Shown: piece by piece, positions 36,395 to 46,097 of the stretch
Numbering within the stretch: position 1 is the stretch's first letter
How the letters are laid out: each line of letters begins with the position of its first letter
DNA from: an uncultured Porphyromonas sp.
Lineage (GTDB): Bacteria; Bacteroidota; Bacteroidia; Bacteroidales; Porphyromonadaceae
Direction: 5' to 3'
NCBI GenBank assembly: GCA_934364985.1
Contig: CAKRMU010000001.1
Span: 233,714 to 297,713, forward strand
Length of the DNA: 64,000 nucleotides
Program-made: the position numbers and the translations under genes
Notes under the pieces: model-generated
The model's input: only the letters and a program-made list of their open reading frames with translations
Told to the model about the DNA's origin: nothing
The model's database searches: none

Positions 36395-37789
36395 TTATTT
36401 CTTTTGGATATGAGCTAAATAAATAGCCTGTCTTTCCATCACTTCATCAACATAATTAACCGTCTCCCTACCCCTTAAATAGCCATTGCGGACAACTGGG
36501 TCATTATAGTATTCAGAATTACTTTTTAGTAAGACATACTCCCGTACTCCACCCATCCATATTGTGTCAGGGGCATGGTACTTCTTTGCTAATCTCTGTG
36601 CATCTTGTATATGACCCACACCGGCATTATAGGCGGCTAACGTAAAGCATAATTGCTCGTGCGGATCATGAATCATCAGGAAATACCGACGAGTCGCAAG
36701 CAGACAATCTGAAGCGACACGCACCGAAATTTCTGGCGACAAAAGTTCGTCTTGAGAAGCACCAAATGCCCGCCCGGTACTTGGCATAATACCCATCAAC
36801 CCCCTCGCTCCGCTAAATCCGATGATATCACTTTTGAAATTACTCTCCTGATAAGCAATAGAAGCGAGGAGCGTCCAGTGCCAAGGCAATCGATCGGATC
36901 CCTGCTTAAAAAGTTGATCAAAAGGCGAAATCGCTCCCTTCGGCAGTGGCAATTTCTTGTGTTGCTTTGCCTCAGACGAAATGTACTGATGTAGGTAACT
37001 ACCCTTAAGCTTTAACTGGTCATAATGAGCCTCAATGTCGGGACGAAGAAAGTGGGCGTCAAGCACTTGCTTTAGCTCCAGATTACCTTTAGCCAAGGCC
37101 CAGCAATATCTAATGGGGACGCTAATCTGCAAAGAGCCATCAAGTTGAGGATAATAACGACAAAAGAGATTTGCCATTTGGACGTCAGAAATAGCGTAAT
37201 CAATGGTATCAGACTTGACCATTGCCATCAAGACTTCTTCCACGCTAAGAGTATCAGAGGTGTGTATATTAATACGTTCTCCTATCTCCTCTTCAATCTG
37301 CCTAAGACGCAAATTTCCGACACCATTATGCTCAGTCCACACATCTTTATGTCCCATATCCGAAAGAGTTGAAAGCAATTCTTCGCACTCTTTTTTTTTC
37401 TGAACAAGCACGAGCGAAGAAGTGTCAACGATGCCCCCGAAGTCAAAAGTCTCCGTATTACTTTTGGTCATTGCGATGGGCGTAATGCAGATATCTATCG
37501 TGCCTTCGGATAACCAAAGAAGCAGGCTATCCATACTGCGAGCGATGCGGATATCCAATTGCAGGTTGTACTCCTCAGCAAAGTCCGAGACTTTTTGATA
37601 CTCATTTCCGCCTGGCTCTCCACGAAATATGTAAAAATCTTGTGGCGAAGTCATCGTCCCCACTCTCAAGGTATCGCTACGACTAATATCCTGCCAGCTC
37701 CGAAAAAACTCCTCACTCTTGGTGCCGTTATTGCAGGAAACCAAAGCAAGGAGAAGCATACAAGGGAGAAGATAGTAGCAGACTTTCAT
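36395..37789 (-). CDS. mltF: Membrane-bound lytic murein transglycosylase F-like lipoprotein
   Basis: Cleaves peptidoglycan strands. The signal sequence ends at a lipobox (LALVSCNNG), so it is lipidated. Next comes a family 3 solute-binding-like domain (about 40-270), then a lytic transglycosylase domain (about 290-430) with catalytic Glu in YQESNFKSD, GARGLMGIMPSTGRAFG, and AAYNAGVGHI. The domain order is that of MltF. It lies 11 bases after the RNA methyltransferase gene. Confidence 0.92.
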   Translation of the reverse strand: MKVCYYLLPCMLLLALVSCNNGTKSEEFFRSWQDISRSDTLRVGTMTSPQDFYIFRGEPGGNEYQKVSDFAEEYNLQLDIRIARSMDSLLLWLSEGTIDICITPIAMTKSNTETFDFGGIVDTSSLVLVQKKKECEELLSTLSDMGHKDVWTEHNGVGNLRLRQIEEEIGERINIHTSDTLSVEEVLMAMVKSDTIDYAISDVQMANLFCRYYPQLDGSLQISVPIRYCWALAKGNLELKQVLDAHFLRPDIEAHYDQLKLKGSYLHQYISSEAKQHKKLPLPKGAISPFDQLFKQGSDRLPWHWTLLASIAYQESNFKSDIIGFSGARGLMGIMPSTGRAFGASQDELLSPEISVRVASDCLLATRRYFLMIHDPHEQLCFTLAAYNAGVGHIQDAQRLAKKYHAPDTIWMGGVREYVLLKSNSEYYNDPVVRNGYLRGRETVNYVDEVMERQAIYLAHIQKK

Positions 37790-37799
37790 CCTACGGATA

Positions 37800-38984
37800 T
37801 TAGCTAACGAAGAGTAGAAACCCCTTGAGGTACTCGCCCTCTGGGTGATATATACTCACGGGATGATCGGCAAACTGTCCGAATTGTTGTAGGATACGCA
37901 CCTCTCTATGTGCTTGCAATGCACTCGTAAATAGAGCCTGTCTAAACTCATCTACGCCCACAACTTGCGAGCAAGAGAAGGTGAAAAGGAGCCCTCCATG
38001 AGCTATCTTCTTCATCGCTTCAGTATTCAATTTGCGATAACCTTGTAGCCCATTCTTGACGACCTCTCGCCGCTTAGCAAATGCAGGAGGGTCTAACACG
38101 ATAAGGTCAAAGGCCCCATACTCCATATCATATAGATACTGAAAAGCATCCTGTACAATGGCATTATGGTGTGCAAGAACCTCATCAGAGAAATTAAGCC
38201 TCAGGTTATTCTCCAGCATCTGAATCGCCTTAGCTGAGGTATCAACAGATACAACAGAATCGGCATTACCCCTAAGTGCGTAGAGCGAAAATCCTCCAGT
38301 GTAGCAAAACATATTGAGGACACGCCTCCCGCGAGATAGCTCACCTACTCTCTGGCGATTTAGTCTTTGGTCTAAGAAGAATCCCGTTTTTTGACCTTTC
38401 AGAATGTCGGGATAAAACTTGATACCATTCTCCTCCGCCGAGATCTCCTCAATACTCTGGAGGCTACCCCACAGCACTTCATCAAGTACGCGCTCCGCAA
38501 TAGGTAGTGTGTCACTTGACTTATAGTAAATCGCTGATAGCCCCTCTACGACCTCTTTGAGGGATTCTGCTATCTCTCTCCGAAGTGTGTGAATCGTTAC
38601 GGTATGAGCCTGAAGAACCGCCACGGCTCCATATATATCAATGACCAAACCGGGCAAACCATCTCCCTCCCCATACACTAAACGATACGCTTCGTGGGGG
38701 TGTAAAGCTAAACCTAAGCCCTTACGGACCTCCAAAGCATTCTGCAACTTGCTGACCCAAAAGGAGTGATCAATACTTTCGTTTTGGTCAAAAGTAAGCA
38801 AGCGAATAGCGATACTCCCCTCCTCAAAGTATCCGCGGGCCATAAATGCTCCTTTAGCATCTAAAACCTCCACAATATCCCCGGCTACTAAGCCCCCGGT
38901 GTGGGTCAAAGCCCTTGAGAATACCCAAGGATGGTGACGGTCGAGAGAGGCTGTCCGTCCAGGTCGTAATTGCACTTGCTTCAT
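37800..38984 (-). CDS. Class I SAM-dependent rRNA methyltransferase (RlmI-like)
   Basis: The protein (about 394 residues) has an N-terminal PUA domain (VQLRPGRTASLDRHHPWVFS), a middle domain, and a Rossmann methyltransferase with NMFCYTGGFSLYAL, LDPPAFAKRR and FTFSCSQ. It resembles RlmI, the 23S rRNA m5C1962 methyltransferase. The frame is open to 39134 but the extra 50 residues lie inside the exonuclease gene; ATG 38984 starts MKQVQL and sits four bases after that gene's stop, so it is chosen. Confidence 0.88.
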   Translation of the reverse strand: MKQVQLRPGRTASLDRHHPWVFSRALTHTGGLVAGDIVEVLDAKGAFMARGYFEEGSIAIRLLTFDQNESIDHSFWVSKLQNALEVRKGLGLALHPHEAYRLVYGEGDGLPGLVIDIYGAVAVLQAHTVTIHTLRREIAESLKEVVEGLSAIYYKSSDTLPIAERVLDEVLWGSLQSIEEISAEENGIKFYPDILKGQKTGFFLDQRLNRQRVGELSRGRRVLNMFCYTGGFSLYALRGNADSVVSVDTSAKAIQMLENNLRLNFSDEVLAHHNAIVQDAFQYLYDMEYGAFDLIVLDPPAFAKRREVVKNGLQGYRKLNTEAMKKIAHGGLLFTFSCSQVVGVDEFRQALFTSALQAHREVRILQQFGQFADHPVSIYHPEGEYLKGFLLFVS

Positions 38985-38988
38985 ACTG

Positions 38989-39681
38989 CTATAATACTTC
39001 GTTTTTCTTTTTACGTTGTCTTGTCTTAGGCACTTCCAAATTTTGGTACATATCACGCGAGAAGTAATTCCGAAAGCCCTCGAATATACGAAGTCCCGCA
39101 TAGGCATCCAAAGCCGCGTACTCGACCTGCACATCGCTAAGCTCTGGTCGCTCCCAATCTGAGAGCCTTTGCCCCTTGCTCAAACGCTTGCCATAAAGGA
39201 CGGCATAGAGCTTAGTAAGTGACGACACTTCAACACCCGCTTCCTTAGCCAATGCCCTGAGGTCTAAAAAATGATTCGTCTCCAATCTGTATGCCGACCA
39301 TAACCCCTTCGCATCATCCTGTATGGCAACACCCACCTTGCCTATGCGCTTACTCTTGAGCAACTTGTTTATAGGACCCAAAAGCTCCTTATCAAGCTTA
39401 GGAAAAAGGCGTACCAAAACTACGTGTTGAGGGCTTGCCAATTGAAGCAAAGAGACTTGGTTCGTAATGCCTTTTGTAAATGACGGCTTGGTCTCCGTAT
39501 CAAAGCCAAGAACCTTATGGCTACTCTCCTCTATTAGACGTGCACACGACTGCTCCACTTCATCAAGTGTACTGGTATGCGACAATATCTCAACCGGTAC
39601 TGGGAGCGTCTCTGCCTCTAATTCGTGCAACTCGTATTTTGATATATATGTCAGAAAATCTTCACCCATAACCACTGGCAT
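38989..39681 (-). CDS. 3'-5' exonuclease domain protein (DEDD family)
   Basis: The 230-residue product has the RNase D-like exonuclease fold: Exo I VLGFDTETKPSF, Exo II region GVAIQDDAKGLWSAY, and Exo III YAALDAYAGLRIFEG. There is no helicase or HRDC domain. It is thus likely a stand-alone nuclease for RNA or DNA. Its ATG overlaps the DUF5063 stop by one base (TAATG), indicating coupling. Confidence 0.88.
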   Translation of the reverse strand: MPVVMGEDFLTYISKYELHELEAETLPVPVEILSHTSTLDEVEQSCARLIEESSHKVLGFDTETKPSFTKGITNQVSLLQLASPQHVVLVRLFPKLDKELLGPINKLLKSKRIGKVGVAIQDDAKGLWSAYRLETNHFLDLRALAKEAGVEVSSLTKLYAVLYGKRLSKGQRLSDWERPELSDVQVEYAALDAYAGLRIFEGFRNYFSRDMYQNLEVPKTRQRKKKNEVL

Positions 39682-40241
39682 TACTCCATAACGTCATCCG
39701 GAGTGAGGACATCAAAAAGCGGATCATTCAATAAATCGTGTAGCTGGCGAAGACCGGCGAGCAAAAGAGTACCCCATCGCTCCATCATACTTTGCCGTAT
39801 TTCAGCCACAGCAAAATACATATTCTTAGGATTCATCCCACGCATCACCCATACGAAGTCCCCAAGAGCTTGATAAAGGTCCGCCATTATCTCAGCTGTA
39901 CTAACGCTAACGGGCTGGTCCGAGTACTTCATATCCTGCATTTGGGCATTAAGAAACCGATCATTCTCACCCAAAACTTGCTCGATCCGTTGTCGTACAG
40001 CATCGTAAGTCTCTTCAGTAACTTTATGCTCTAATGTCCTAAAAAAATCATCCTGAAGTACCGGCAAAGCCCATCCTGCAGCATATATATTTGCCAGTAA
40101 AGGGCAGCACTCCTCTATTGTAGACCGAGACCACTCGGGCGTGGTCCATGGCTCCACCATCGCACAATACGTGGCAGAGTACCTCACAAAATCCAGCACT
40201 CCTGGTAATTGTAATACTGAAGATTCGCTATCTAAAGCCAT
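39681..40241 (-). CDS. DUF5063 domain protein
   Basis: The 186-residue product is acidic and mostly helical, with no membrane segment. Recognisable stretches are FVRYSATYCAMVE, CCPLLANIYAAGWALP and LYQALGDFVWVMRGMNP, features of the Bacteroidetes DUF5063 family. It is the first gene of a six-gene run and is coupled to the exonuclease. Function unknown; the coupling suggests a joint role in nucleic-acid processing, which is a guess. Confidence 0.75.
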   Translation of the reverse strand: MALDSESSVLQLPGVLDFVRYSATYCAMVEPWTTPEWSRSTIEECCPLLANIYAAGWALPVLQDDFFRTLEHKVTEETYDAVRQRIEQVLGENDRFLNAQMQDMKYSDQPVSVSTAEIMADLYQALGDFVWVMRGMNPKNMYFAVAEIRQSMMERWGTLLLAGLRQLHDLLNDPLFDVLTPDDVME

Positions 40242-40264
40242 ACTTTCTTCCTACATAAACTCCA

Positions 40265-40272
40265 CAAAGTTA
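40265..40272 (-). promoter_or_regulatory. Candidate -7 box for the DUF5063 run
   Basis: CAAAGTTA reads TAACTTTG on the minus strand, a full TAnnTTTG match 24 bases before the start. A TTG exists at 12 bases spacing only, so the -33 box is unclear. Confidence 0.45.
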
Positions 40273-40433
40273 AATAAAATCTACCAATTTGAGACGAAGT
40301 ATTCCCCCTACACAAGTATGTCTCTAAATATAAATCATGGTACCTTATTATACGATACCGATAACGACCATCACCAAAGCCTATTTGTCTATTCTCAATA
40401 TTCAAAATGTCGTAGTTGGGATTTAGGCAAAAC

Positions 40434-40525
40434 GAATTCCCTATATTAGCCTCGACAAATACCAGGTATTCGCCGAAGCGTATTTAGGGTATTTCCCAAA
40501 GCCAATATTAGGAATCTCTTTTTGG
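40434..40525. repeat. 23-bp-period repeat block, copy G
   Basis: Units at 40434-40456, 40457-40479, 40480-40502 and 40503-40525. Unit 2 is AAATACCAGGTATTC. It lies in the divergent gap (40242-40736) between the DUF5063 and thioredoxin-like genes. The rest of the gap shows only the two -7 boxes. Confidence 0.92.
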
Positions 40526-40698
40526 TACTATATGCCATTAAATATCAGGCATATATACAAATATAGGCAAATTCTTTTGGTATGGCAAAAAAAAATTGCA
40601 AAGGGTATAGTAGAAGGCATCTATATCTATGGGCAGGCATCCGGTAAACGGCACAATGTTAATTGGGCAAAAATTATCATCGTTATTGGCATTTTAGC

Positions 40699-40706
40699 TA
40701 TCTTTG
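40699..40706 (+). promoter_or_regulatory. Candidate -7 box for the thioredoxin-phoH run
   Basis: TATCTTTG, full TAnnTTTG match. The inferred transcription start near 40713 lies after the in-frame TTG at 40704, which supports ATG 40737 as the real start of the next gene. Confidence 0.5.
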
Positions 40707-40736
40707 AGCATAAAATGTGAGCAAAAGATATTTAAT

Positions 40737-41216
40737 ATGTTTCAGGATATTTTTAAGGCACTCAATTTGTACAGACCCTATTTAGGATTGTGTTTGTTGC
40801 TATTTTTTGCAGTTTCTCTATCCGGTTGCAAAAAACAGAACGAGCCAACGGAGTATTGGTCGCATGGTATTACCGAAATAACAGAGGACAATTATTACAA
40901 TATTTTTTATGGCTCTCGAGAAGATCCTCACTGGGATTATAAGGGAACGTTACCAGCCATAGTAACCTTTTATATACCCGGATGCCCCCATTGCTTGGCT
41001 CTGAGACCTATGATGGTGCAGATGACAAAAGACTACAAAGGGAAAGTACTTTTTTACTCTATTAATGCGAAAAATGCTGTCCCGCTATACAAAAGTAAGG
41101 GCATAAAGAAAGTACCTACTGTTGAATTCGTTTCCACAAATGGGACAGCCAAAACCATACAAAAAGAAGACTGGACAATCGAAGAACTAAGAGACGGGAT
41201 TGAAAGCATCTTGTGA
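40737..41216 (+). CDS. Thioredoxin-fold lipoprotein
   Basis: About 159 residues. The signal sequence ends at lipobox VSLSGC (Cys about 31), so the protein is membrane-anchored outside the cytoplasm. The thioredoxin domain has the redox pair in IPGCPHCLALRP (CPHC, as in DsbA) and the cis-Pro in KKVPTVEFV. It probably acts as a periplasmic thiol oxidoreductase. It is the first gene of a run with phoH, purC, menG/ubiE and aroE. Confidence 0.85.
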   Translation: MFQDIFKALNLYRPYLGLCLLLFFAVSLSGCKKQNEPTEYWSHGITEITEDNYYNIFYGSREDPHWDYKGTLPAIVTFYIPGCPHCLALRPMMVQMTKDYKGKVLFYSINAKNAVPLYKSKGIKKVPTVEFVSTNGTAKTIQKEDWTIEELRDGIESIL

Positions 41217-41229
41217 GCTGAGTGGCACA

Positions 41230-42186
41230 ATGAACGAAAGGATATATCTATTAGAGGAGGCAGACCCTCAAATATTCTTCGGGGTAAATAATCGGAACCT
41301 ATTGCTTCTCAAAGAGACACACCCCAAGCTCAGAATTATGGCTCGCGGCAATGTGATTAAAGTGATTGGTGAGCCCAAAGAGTTGAAGCCCTTCCTTAGG
41401 CTTCTTAACCAAATGGAGGAGTATGCGACGAGATTTAATGTACTTTCGGAAGCCACTATCCAAGAGATGATATCGGGTGCTGAGCCTACTGAGAAGCATT
41501 CCGAAACCGACATCATTATTTACGGGGCAGGTGGCAGACCTATTGTGCCTCGCACACAAAACCAAGCTAAGTTTGTCGAACTCATCAATTCGCACGATAT
41601 GATCTTCGCAACGGGACCTGCAGGGTCGGGCAAAACGTTCTTAGCGATAGTGATGGCCGTTAAGATGCTCAAGGGGAAAGAGGTGCGTCGGATTATCCTA
41701 AGCCGTCCTGCCGTAGAGGCGGGCGAAAAACTCGGTTTTTTACCGGGCGAGATGAAAGACAAACTGGATCCATACCTACAACCATTGTATGACGCCTTGC
41801 AGGAATTGATACCAGCCATACGACTAAAAGAGTACATGGAGAGTGGCGTCATCCAGATAGCACCACTCGCCTATATGAGAGGTCGAACGCTTAATGATGC
41901 GGTCATCATCCTCGACGAAGCTCAGAATACCACTCCTCATCAAATGAAGATGTTCCTCACACGGTTGGGAGACAACGCCAAGATGATCATAACAGGAGAT
42001 GAGACCCAAGTGGACCTTCCGAAAGGAGTACCATCGGGGCTAAAAGAAGCTAAATCCATCTTAAGCAACGTCGATAGTATAGCCTGGATGGCATTTAAGC
42101 GTCAAGATATCATGCGACATAGCTTGGTTCAAGCTATCGTCGAGGCTTATGAAGAGTACGAGCATATGCAGAAATACAGCGAATAA
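41230..42186 (+). CDS. PhoH family ATPase
   Basis: Cytoplasmic P-loop ATPase, about 318 residues. It has the N-terminal KH-like region (IKVIGEPKELKPFLRLL), Walker A GPAGSGKTFLA, Walker B VIILDEAQN and the conserved TGDETQVDLP. PhoH-like proteins are tied to RNA metabolism, though the role is not settled. An in-frame TTG at 41200 would extend it into the previous gene; ATG 41230 (MNERIYL) is preferred. The name does not imply phosphate control here. Confidence 0.92.
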   Translation: MNERIYLLEEADPQIFFGVNNRNLLLLKETHPKLRIMARGNVIKVIGEPKELKPFLRLLNQMEEYATRFNVLSEATIQEMISGAEPTEKHSETDIIIYGAGGRPIVPRTQNQAKFVELINSHDMIFATGPAGSGKTFLAIVMAVKMLKGKEVRRIILSRPAVEAGEKLGFLPGEMKDKLDPYLQPLYDALQELIPAIRLKEYMESGVIQIAPLAYMRGRTLNDAVIILDEAQNTTPHQMKMFLTRLGDNAKMIITGDETQVDLPKGVPSGLKEAKSILSNVDSIAWMAFKRQDIMRHSLVQAIVEAYEEYEHMQKYSE

Positions 42187-42213
42187 TAGTTACAACTTAA
42201 ATATTATATTAAT

Positions 42214-43164
42214 ATGGCTAAGGCTTTAACGAATACGGATCTAAAGTTACCTGGTATTAAGAACCTTTATCACGGAAAAGTCAGGGATGTCTACACCCTT
42301 GAGGGCAATCTACTCGCTATGGTAGTAACCGATCGGATTTCAGCTTTTGACGTAATCCTTCCCGAAGGCATCCCATACAAAGGTGAGATACTTAATAAAT
42401 TGGCAGCGAAGAATCTCGATGCGACTTCCGATATTATCCCTAACTGGAAAATAGCTACACCCGACCCTATGGTTACCATTGGTCACGAATGTGAACCCTT
42501 TAAGGTCGAAATGGTCATCCGCGGATATATCACCGGTAGTGCTTGGCGTACCTACTCCTCCGGACAGCATACCATATGTGGGATAACCCTTCCTGAGGGA
42601 TTAAAGGAGAATCAAAAACTTGATCATCCCATCATTACACCCACAACTAAGGCAAACGAGGGTCACGACGAGGACATCTCTAAAGAGGAAATCATCCGCA
42701 CAGGATTGGTGAATAAAGACGACTACGAGGTATTAGAACGTGCAACCTATGCACTATTTCAGAGAGGCACAGAGCTCGCAGAAGAAAAAGGGCTTATCTT
42801 GGTAGACACGAAATACGAATTCGGAAAGAAGGATGGTAAAATCTACCTTATCGATGAGATACATACCCCCGACTCTTCGAGGTATTTCTACAAAGACACT
42901 TACGAAGATTTATTTAAGAAGGGGGAACCACAGCGACAACTCTCTAAGGAATTTGTGAGGAAATGGCTAATGGAGAATGGATTTCAAGGCAAGGATGGGC
43001 AGATAATCCCTGAAATGACTCCTGCATATTGCGATAGCGTAACGGATAGGTACATAGAGCTTTATGAGCACTTAACTAAGGAGCATTTTGAAAAACACTC
43101 TACGGACGACCTACACAAAAGGATTGAAACCAACGTAACTGAATGGCTCAAAAAGAACAAATAG
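42214..43164 (+). CDS. purC: Phosphoribosylaminoimidazole-succinocarboxamide synthase
   Basis: Purine synthesis enzyme joining aspartate to CAIR. The 316-residue product is the longer form; it begins [20 protein letters not shown] and has [21 protein letters not shown], the conserved [14 protein letters not shown], and [12 protein letters not shown]. It overlaps the next gene by 22 bases. Confidence 0.96.
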   Translation: MAKALTNTDLKLPGIKNLYHGKVRDVYTLEGNLLAMVVTDRISAFDVILPEGIPYKGEILNKLAAKNLDATSDIIPNWKIATPDPMVTIGHECEPFKVEMVIRGYITGSAWRTYSSGQHTICGITLPEGLKENQKLDHPIITPTTKANEGHDEDISKEEIIRTGLVNKDDYEVLERATYALFQRGTELAEEKGLILVDTKYEFGKKDGKIYLIDEIHTPDSSRYFYKDTYEDLFKKGEPQRQLSKEFVRKWLMENGFQGKDGQIIPEMTPAYCDSVTDRYIELYEHLTKEHFEKHSTDDLHKRIETNVTEWLKKNK

Positions 43165-43919
43165 TGGAAACAAAATTTACTCATAGGATAAGGGCAATGT
43201 TTGATAGCATTGCCCCTACCTATGATATCCTTAATCGTCTCAATACGGGTGGCTTGGATGTCATATGGCGGAAGGATCTGACGCGTAAAGTGGCTCAAGA
43301 AAAGCCTAAAAGGGTACTTGATCTTGCTGCCGGCACGTGTGACTTATCTATAATGCTCGCAAAGAGTTGCAAAGGAGCGAGGATTGTGGCGACGGACCTT
43401 TCGCACAATATGCTAAGGATAGGTGCGGAGAAAGCTTCGGGTCAAGGGGTGCACTCAATTGAGATAGAGATTGAGGATGCGATGCAATTAACATACGAAA
43501 ACAACACTTTTGATGCCGTCACCTGTGCTTTTGGGGTACGCAACTTTGAATCTATCGCTCACGGATATGAGGAAATGTTTCGCGTACTAAAGCCAGGTGG
43601 CATGGTGGCTATCCTTGAGCTTTGTATCCCACAAAATGCGCTCCTTAGATTGGGGTACGATGTGCACATGAATATAAATGTTCCACTTGTGAGTCAGTTA
43701 TTTGGCAGGAGGGAAGGGGCTTATGACTACCTTAGGGAGAGCGTTAAGAGTGTCCCTCAGAGAGAAAAGATGTCGGGGCTAATGTCAATGGCAGGATTCA
43801 CAAGGACCTACTATGATGTCTATCCACCTGGTGTTTGTGCTATTTACGTAGGCTATAAGCCCGAAAACGATAAATACCAATACCTTGAAAGCATTATACG
43901 GAAGATAGATAACCGATAA
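43143..43919 (+). CDS. menG: Demethylmenaquinone/ubiquinone methyltransferase
   Basis: C-methylates the quinone ring, the last step of menaquinone synthesis in anaerobic Bacteroidetes; homologous to UbiE. The 258-residue product has [23 protein letters not shown] site [15 protein letters not shown], and the family signature [11 protein letters not shown] followed by [17 protein letters not shown] overlaps the purC end by 22 bases; its TAATG junction couples to aroE. I use menG because menaquinone is the expected quinone. Confidence 0.92.
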   Translation: MAQKEQIVETKFTHRIRAMFDSIAPTYDILNRLNTGGLDVIWRKDLTRKVAQEKPKRVLDLAAGTCDLSIMLAKSCKGARIVATDLSHNMLRIGAEKASGQGVHSIEIEIEDAMQLTYENNTFDAVTCAFGVRNFESIAHGYEEMFRVLKPGGMVAILELCIPQNALLRLGYDVHMNINVPLVSQLFGRREGAYDYLRESVKSVPQREKMSGLMSMAGFTRTYYDVYPPGVCAIYVGYKPENDKYQYLESIIRKIDNR

Positions 43920-44629
43920 TGCGTCAATTCGGACTTTTAGGAGCCGGCATTTCCTACAGCCGGTCGCCAAAGATTTGGGAAAGTATTTGGCAAGAAGAGG
44001 GGGAAAGTAATTGTCATTTTGATATCATTGACACCTCTAACCCAGTCGCTTATTTAGGTGATAATGAGGAGTGGGAGGGGCTGATGGTCACTACTCCTTA
44101 TAAGGATTTCCTTGTGCAATATATGGATATCCTCACTCCTATTGCCGAGGAAGTGGGTGCTATCAATACCATTAAACGGAGGGATGGATTGTGGATAGGT
44201 CACAATACTGACGTGGGAGGTTTTTTGGCAAGTATCACGGATCTTGATATTGGGGAGATGGCAATGGTATTAGGGAGTGGAGGGGCAAGTAGAGCTGTAT
44301 CTGTCGCCCTTCGTTCTCTCGGGAAAGAGGTAATCGTTGTTTCTCGCACCCCCAAATCGGATATGATTGGGTACGAAGATGTTTCGAAAGAATTACTTAA
44401 CAAAGTAACCCTTATTGTGAATGCCACGCCTCTTGGTGGTCCAAAACATCCCGATATTGTACCTAACTTGCCCTATGAATTTATTGGGAAGAATCATATC
44501 CTTTATGACCTATCATATGTGTCGCCAAACGGATTTCTGAATGCCCCAATTGTGGATTGCACTAAAATTAATGGCGAGGAAATGCTCTATAGACAAGCTC
44601 GTCTTGCTTACGACTTTTTTAGAGACTGA
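43919..44629 (+). CDS. aroE: Shikimate dehydrogenase
   Basis: NADPH-dependent reduction of 3-dehydroshikimate in aromatic amino acid synthesis. The 236-residue product has the substrate site GISYSRSPKIWE, MVTTPYKDF (catalytic Lys), GAINTIKRRDG, GHNTDVGGF, and the NADP loop VLGSGGASRAV. It is somewhat shorter than E. coli AroE (272). It is the last gene of the run. Confidence 0.93.
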   Translation: MRQFGLLGAGISYSRSPKIWESIWQEEGESNCHFDIIDTSNPVAYLGDNEEWEGLMVTTPYKDFLVQYMDILTPIAEEVGAINTIKRRDGLWIGHNTDVGGFLASITDLDIGEMAMVLGSGGASRAVSVALRSLGKEVIVVSRTPKSDMIGYEDVSKELLNKVTLIVNATPLGGPKHPDIVPNLPYEFIGKNHILYDLSYVSPNGFLNAPIVDCTKINGEEMLYRQARLAYDFFRD

Positions 44630-44747
44630 GCGTTTTGCGATTTATGGTTTAATGAATACGATTGAGGACAAATTATATCCAATATCTTTGACTTCATTTT
44701 TCAGATTCCTTATACTTTGAAAGACAATATGTTGGATTAGCTCAAAC

Positions 44748-44885
44748 AGATATCAAATATTAGCATTCAGGTATTCTCACTATCAACTTAGGCAAATATA
44801 GGAAATTTGCTTTGACAAATACAGGGAATTATTCGAGACGAATATAGGGTATTCGCTCTGACGCATACCAGGTATCCAATTTTCT
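44748..44885. repeat. 23-bp-period repeat block, copy H (six units)
   Basis: Four typical units at 44794-44816, 44817-44839, 44840-44862 and 44863-44885 (third core GAATATAGGGTATTC) are preceded, in exact phase, by two weaker units at 44748-44770 and 44771-44793. The block is in the convergent aroE/ilvE gap. This is the only copy with more than four units. Confidence 0.88.
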
Positions 44886-44909
44886 GCGAAGTCACCCATA
44901 TAGGAAATG

Positions 44910-44949
44910 CAATAAGAAAGGCGAAGTACGCAACTGCATACTTCGCCTT
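44910..44949 (-). terminator. Terminator after ilvE
   Basis: AAGGCGAAGTA (44918-44928) pairs perfectly with TACTTCGCCTT (44939-44949). On the minus strand it is followed by TCTTATT. It probably serves ilvE and may also stop aroE. Confidence 0.75.
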
Positions 44950-45000
44950 ATCCTCTGCAGATCCCTTAAGATTCTGCACCCGAAGGGTTATTTAGCGGAT

Positions 45001-46020
45001 TTACTCAATAATAGTTACCCAACCATGCTTGTCCTCAGCATCTCCATACTGGATAGCTCTAAGGGTATGGTACAGCTTAGTACATACAGGACCCGCTTCG
45101 CCATTAGTCGAATAGGTATATTTTTTGCCGTTATCGAGGTCATCAATATGAGCAATAGGTGAGATCACAGCTGCCGTACCGCAAGCACCGGCCTCGTCAA
45201 ACTCAGCAAGCTCCTCAACTGGCACGTGCCTACGCTCTACCGTCATTCCCAAATCTTTTGCAATCTGAATAAGGCTCATATTGGTGATAGATGGTAGTAT
45301 AGAAGTACTTTCGGGTGTAATGTAGTGGTCGCCCTTAATACCAAAGAAATTGGCAGGCCCACACTCGTCAATGTACTTTTTCTCTTTAGCGTCAAGGTAA
45401 ATGACAGCAGAATACCCTTTTGAGTGTGCAATTTCGCCACTCTTAAGGCTCGCAGCGTAGTTTCCACCAACCTTATATGTACCTGTACCGAGCGGTGCAG
45501 CACGGTCATAGCTACGCATAATAGCCATTGGTGTAGGCTTAAATCCAGCCTTAAAATATGGACCTACAGGAGAAACGAATATGAGGAAAAGATATTCATT
45601 AGCTGGCTTAACGCCCACCTGCTCACCAAGACCTATAACGATAGGACGGATATACAAGCTCGCCCCACTTTCGTATGGAGGGACAAAGTCGATATTCTTC
45701 TTAACAACCAAATTAACGGCTTCAAGGAACAGCTCCTCTGGTACGGGAGCCATCATAATCCCCTCACAGGAGCGACGCATACGCTTAGCATTTTCGTCTG
45801 CACGGAAAAGACGGATACGACCATCCTTACCGCGGAAAGCTTTCATACCCTCAAAAGCCTCTTGTCCATAGTGTAGGCAAGTAGCCGCCATATGGATGTC
45901 AATGGTAGTGTCTGTGGTAACCTCTAATTCGCCCCATTTGCCATCTCTGTAGTAGCAACGGACATTGTAGTTGGTTGGGAAATAGCCAAACCCTAAGTTG
46001 GACCAATCAATTTCTTTCAT
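45001..46020 (-). CDS. ilvE: Branched-chain amino acid aminotransferase
   Basis: PLP fold-type IV enzyme, last step of Leu/Ile/Val synthesis or first of their breakdown. The 339-residue product has CLHYGQEAFEGMKAFRG, RLFRADENAKRM, the PLP lysine in GTYKVGGNYAASL, and IDECGPANFFGI near DxxCGTAAVISPI. It is the eukaryotic-like long form. It is a single minus-strand gene, 77 bases downstream of the glycogen cassette. Confidence 0.95.
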   Translation of the reverse strand: MKEIDWSNLGFGYFPTNYNVRCYYRDGKWGELEVTTDTTIDIHMAATCLHYGQEAFEGMKAFRGKDGRIRLFRADENAKRMRRSCEGIMMAPVPEELFLEAVNLVVKKNIDFVPPYESGASLYIRPIVIGLGEQVGVKPANEYLFLIFVSPVGPYFKAGFKPTPMAIMRSYDRAAPLGTGTYKVGGNYAASLKSGEIAHSKGYSAVIYLDAKEKKYIDECGPANFFGIKGDHYITPESTSILPSITNMSLIQIAKDLGMTVERRHVPVEELAEFDEAGACGTAAVISPIAHIDDLDNGKKYTYSTNGEAGPVCTKLYHTLRAIQYGDAEDKHGWVTIIE

Positions 46021-46097
46021 CTGTTATTAATCGTATAATGGTTAAAGTATATGATTGGAGTTGCGATCAATATACAACCGCATGGCTCCTTTCGTTA

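Noticed and set aside
38985..39134. 50-residue N-terminal extension of the RlmI-like protein
   Set aside because: It lies within the exonuclease gene and does not resemble a PUA domain; ATG 38984 fits the family.
41230..42186. phoH as part of a phosphate regulon with the pst block
   Set aside because: It is 27 kb away, in a run with thioredoxin, purC and menG, and shows no Pho-box-like repeats upstream.
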